In this document: one piece after another, positions 5,905-8,804 of the stretch
How the letters are laid out: every line of letters begins with the position of its first letter
How positions within the stretch are numbered: the stretch's first letter is position 1
Origin: Desulfobacterales bacterium
GTDB taxonomy: Bacteria; Desulfobacterota; Desulfobacteria; Desulfobacterales; Desulfobacteraceae
Length of the DNA: 8,804 nucleotides
Assembly (NCBI GenBank): GCA_022361095.1
Contig: JAKSBO010000477.1
Span: 1-8,804 of the forward strand
Reading direction: 5' to 3'
Notes under the pieces: generated by a model
What the model saw: only the letters and a program-made list of their open reading frames with translations
Database searches by the model: none
What the model was told of the DNA's origin: nothing
Made by a program: the position numbers and the translations under genes

Positions 5905-8804
5905 ATGCCCCATCCCGATTACCAGGAGATCAAGGATATGATCTCGGCAAAGCTCTCTGAACCCGCCCCTTTCAACGGCACGGACAATCTTATTCAATTG
6001 GGCCTGGATTCGCTGAAAATCATGCACCTGGTCAACCTGTTCAGACGCGAGGGACATCCGGTTACCTTTGCCCAGCTCATTGAGTCCCCCTTCCTTGACA
6101 CGTGGTGTGAGCTGTTGTCTGCGGCCAAACCTGCCGGGGCGAAAGAGTCGCCTGGGACCCATAAAATAGCCCCTGTAAAGGACGCAGACCAAAACCATGA
6201 AAGCGGGGTCGGCACCCCATTTCCTCTTACCGACGTCCAGCAGGCATACTGGTTCGGCAGAAGAGAGGGGCAGCCTTTGGGCGGGGTAAGTTGCCACGCC
6301 TATCTGGAACTGGATGGCCGGGTATCTGCACTGGCCCTGGAATTGGCCTGGGAGCGGGTGACAAGCCACCACGCCATGCTGGGGGCCAGGTTCCTTGACA
6401 CAGGTGAACAGGTTATTGAAGAGGATCACCAGGGCATGCCTTTGGTCATCAACGACTTTAGAGCTCTTTCGGGAGAAGACCTGGACCAAGCCCTTCAGAA
6501 TGTGCGAAATGCCCTTTCTCACCGGAGCCTGGCCGTGGAAAAAGGAGAGGTTACGGGCCTGGCATTAAGTCTGCTGCCCCAGGGCCGAACACGAATTCAC
6601 TTTGACGTGGATCTTTTGGTTGCTGACGTGCAAAGTTTTCAAAATATTCTTAGAGACTTGACCAATGTATATGCCACGGGGACAGCACCACCGGCCCCGG
6701 CTGCCTGGCGCTTCGACAGATACCTTGCCCGGCATAGGGGGCTTGACGCCGGCATGTATGACGAGGCTGCCCGGTATTGGCAGGAGCGCCTGGACACACT
6801 TCCCGGCCCTCCGGCACTGCCTCTTGCTAAAAGGCCCCGGACTGTGCAGCGTCCTCAATTCAATCGAAGAATTCATCTCCTGGACGAAAAAGCCTATAAA
6901 CTGCTTTGCATGAGGGCGGCTCAAAGACAGGCCACCCCGGCCATGGTGCTGCTCACCGCCTATGCAACCGTTTTGGCACGCTGGAGCACCGATCCCCGCT
7001 TTCTGATCAACATTCCTTTGTTTGACAGAAATGGGAGCGAACCCTGGATTGATGATGTGGTGGCTGATTTTACCAGCCTGTTACTCCTGGCCGTGGATTT
7101 TACGATACCGGCACCGTTTTCGGAACGCCTTGAACAGGTCCAGCGCCAATTCCACCAGGACGTGGCCCATGCCGCCTGGTCCGGCGTCCGGGTTCAGCGT
7201 GATCTGGTGCGCCGAAGACCGGGCACAGACAGTGCGGCACCTGTGGTCTTTGCCTGCAATCTGGGGCGCCCACTTATAAGCGACCTGTGCCGCGATACCC
7301 TGGGAGAACTGAGCTATATGATCTCCCAGACTCCCCAGGTGTGGCTGGACTTCCAGATTCACGAAATCCCGGGTGCTTTAATGCTCTGTTGGGACGTGGT
7401 GGAAGAGTTGTTCCATGACGGGATGATGGACGCCATGTTCGGGGCTTTTGGCAGGCTCATGGACCATCTTACGGATGCTGAGGACCTCTGGGACAGGCCC
7501 TTCTCCCTTTTGCCGGAAGCCACCCGCCTGTTCCGGCAAAAAGAGGCCGCTATGGTGCTTCCGGAACCTTCCTGCTGTCTTCACACCCTTTTTTTCCGGC
7601 ATGCTGAAACCAGTCCGGATCGAATTGCCCTCATTGACGGCGGTTCCGGTGTAGGAATTTCCTATGCCGAGCTTGCCCAAACCGTATTGAGGACTTCAGC
7701 CCTTTTAAAATCCCGGGGGGTTTGTCCGGGGGATGCGGTTGCGATCATCCTGCCCCGGAGCCGGGAACAAGTTATCGCGGTTTTGGCTGTCCTGGCCCTG
7801 GGTGGGCATTACGTGCCGATTAGTACCGAACAGCCGGAGCAAAGATGCCGGCAAATTTTGGAAAAAGCCGGGGTAACCCGGGTGATTACGACCGCTTCCT
7901 TTTCCCACGAGAGGTCTTGGCCTGAAAACATTTCCATATCCCACGTGGAAGAACACCACGGATTCGAACCTATGGAAGCCCCGGTAATATCCTCACCGGA
8001 TCAGACAGCCTACATCATCTTCACATCAGGCTCCACAGGGGAACCCAAGGGCGTTGTTCTAAGCCATTATGCCGCATGGAACACCGTGGTTGAAATTAAT
8101 CAGCGGTACGGGATCAGAGCCGATGACCGGATGCTTGGGGTTTCCGGCCTGGATTTTGATTTGTCGGTTTATGACATATTCGGGCTTCTGTCCGCCGGCG
8201 GGACCCTGGTCCTTATCAACGAGGAGATGCGGCGGAATCCTGCGGCATGGCTTGATCTTATGGATGCCCACACGATTACGCTCTGGAATACGGTTCCGAT
8301 CCTATTTGACATGCTTATGACTGCGGCAGAGGGCCGTTCCAGAAATCTTGCCTCCCTGCGTCTTGCCTTCTTGTCCGGCGACTGGATCGGCATGGACCTG
8401 CCCGAACGTCTTCAGCGACTTGCTTCCGACTGCCGTATAGTGGCCATGGGCGGGGCTACGGAAGCGGCGATCTGGTCCAATGCCTTTGACGTAACCCTGC
8501 CTCTGTATCCTGAATGGCCGTCCATCCCTTACGGCCGCCCCCTGGCAGGCCAGGGGTTCCGGGTAGTGGATGCCCTGGGCAGGGATTGTCCGGACTGGGT
8601 GCCGGGAGAGCTGTGGATCGGTGGGGCTGGTGTTGCAGAAGGCTACTATGGTGATCCGGAACTAACCGCAGAGCGGTTTGTACGTCAGGGGGATCGCCGC
8701 TGGTACCGCACCGGAGACCAGGGCCGGTTCAGGCCCTGCGGAAATCTGGAATTTTTAGGCCGGATCGATTTTCAGCTCAAAATCCGGGGGCACCGCATAG
8801 AACC
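5905..8804 (+). CDS. NRPS: ArCP-Cy-A(Cys) N-terminal part (3' partial), HMWP2/PchE-like
   Basis: The frame is open from 5905 to the window edge, giving 966 residues with no stop. It is predicted to accept salicylate and couple it to cysteine, forming a hydroxyphenyl-thiazoline on the enzyme. Residues 1-75 are an aryl carrier protein with LGLDSL and phosphopantetheine serine S36. The Cy domain (about 105-520) shows FPLTDVQQAYWFGR from 106, HHAML at 155, the diagnostic DxxxxDxxS (D236, D241, S244), TPAMVLLTAY at 344, DFTSL at 388 and QTPQVWLD at 475. The A domain (from about 555) has ISYAEL at 585, TSGSTGEPKG at 707, FDLSVYD with D752, GATE ending at E853, YRTGD at 934 and the GRIDF block near 952. 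Reading binding-pocket positions by eye gives D-L-Y-N-F-S-M-I-W, close to the known cysteine code DLYNLSLIW. The C-terminus of the A domain, any embedded methyltransferase or epimerase domain, and the next carrier protein lie beyond the window. The gene is GC-rich, unlike the fused gene upstream. Confidence 0.95.
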   Translation, partial: MPHPDYQEIKDMISAKLSEPAPFNGTDNLIQLGLDSLKIMHLVNLFRREGHPVTFAQLIESPFLDTWCELLSAAKPAGAKESPGTHKIAPVKDADQNHESGVGTPFPLTDVQQAYWFGRREGQPLGGVSCHAYLELDGRVSALALELAWERVTSHHAMLGARFLDTGEQVIEEDHQGMPLVINDFRALSGEDLDQALQNVRNALSHRSLAVEKGEVTGLALSLLPQGRTRIHFDVDLLVADVQSFQNILRDLTNVYATGTAPPAPAAWRFDRYLARHRGLDAGMYDEAARYWQERLDTLPGPPALPLAKRPRTVQRPQFNRRIHLLDEKAYKLLCMRAAQRQATPAMVLLTAYATVLARWSTDPRFLINIPLFDRNGSEPWIDDVVADFTSLLLLAVDFTIPAPFSERLEQVQRQFHQDVAHAAWSGVRVQRDLVRRRPGTDSAAPVVFACNLGRPLISDLCRDTLGELSYMISQTPQVWLDFQIHEIPGALMLCWDVVEELFHDGMMDAMFGAFGRLMDHLTDAEDLWDRPFSLLPEATRLFRQKEAAMVLPEPSCCLHTLFFRHAETSPDRIALIDGGSGVGISYAELAQTVLRTSALLKSRGVCPGDAVAIILPRSREQVIAVLAVLALGGHYVPISTEQPEQRCRQILEKAGVTRVITTASFSHERSWPENISISHVEEHHGFEPMEAPVISSPDQTAYIIFTSGSTGEPKGVVLSHYAAWNTVVEINQRYGIRADDRMLGVSGLDFDLSVYDIFGLLSAGGTLVLINEEMRRNPAAWLDLMDAHTITLWNTVPILFDMLMTAAEGRSRNLASLRLAFLSGDWIGMDLPERLQRLASDCRIVAMGGATEAAIWSNAFDVTLPLYPEWPSIPYGRPLAGQGFRVVDALGRDCPDWVPGELWIGGAGVAEGYYGDPELTAERFVRQGDRRWYRTGDQGRFRPCGNLEFLGRIDFQLKIRGHRIE

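Noticed and set aside
5869..6522. Minus-strand ORF of 217 codons
   Set aside because: It lies antisense to the ArCP and Cy domains, which carry clear family motifs on the plus strand. It is a shadow of GC-rich coding sequence with no recognisable protein features.

Overview
The window holds four consecutive plus-strand genes that read as part of a salicylate-capped, thiazoline-type siderophore pathway (yersiniabactin/pyochelin-like non-ribosomal peptide/polyketide assembly). The first gene is cut at its 5' end and the last at its 3' end, so the cluster continues on both sides. No tRNA, rRNA, CRISPR array, insertion sequence or phage feature was seen.

Layout. (1) nt 2-2917: one polypeptide joining an aryl-acid adenylating enzyme (EntE/DhbE/YbtE family, with residues expected for salicylate) to a salicylate synthase (MbtI/Irp9 family). 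(2) nt 2918-3160: a 243-nt spacer with small hairpins and no recognisable gene. (3) nt 3161-4231: a DRE-TIM/HMGL-like aldolase-family protein of unknown role. (4) nt 4321-5886: an unusual ACP-linker-acyltransferase protein with no ketosynthase, predicted to use malonyl-CoA. (5) nt 5905 to the window end: the N-terminal 966 residues of an NRPS with aryl carrier protein, heterocyclization (Cy) and cysteine-type adenylation domains, in the order of the HMWP2/PchE N-terminus.

Proposed joint function (inference from domain order): the salicylate synthase half turns chorismate into salicylate. The ligase half activates it as salicyl-AMP and loads the aryl carrier protein at the N-terminus of the NRPS. 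The NRPS A domain activates cysteine, and the Cy domain condenses and cyclises it to a hydroxyphenyl-thiazoline. The ACP-AT protein would supply a malonyl unit to a ketosynthase that must lie outside the window. The aldolase-like protein has no counterpart that I recall in the classical Ybt or Pch pathways and is the least explained part.

Organism. The genes differ strikingly in composition. The fused gene is AT-rich with many AGA and ATA codons (sampled 60-nt lines 28-40% GC), the aldolase is intermediate, the ACP-AT gene is higher, and the NRPS is GC-rich (one sampled line 67% GC). This suggests a mosaic cluster assembled from different sources. A Gram-negative anaerobe of the Desulfobacterota type would be compatible with the GC-rich part, and the fused gene looks closer to a low-GC donor. 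The host assignment is a weak inference.
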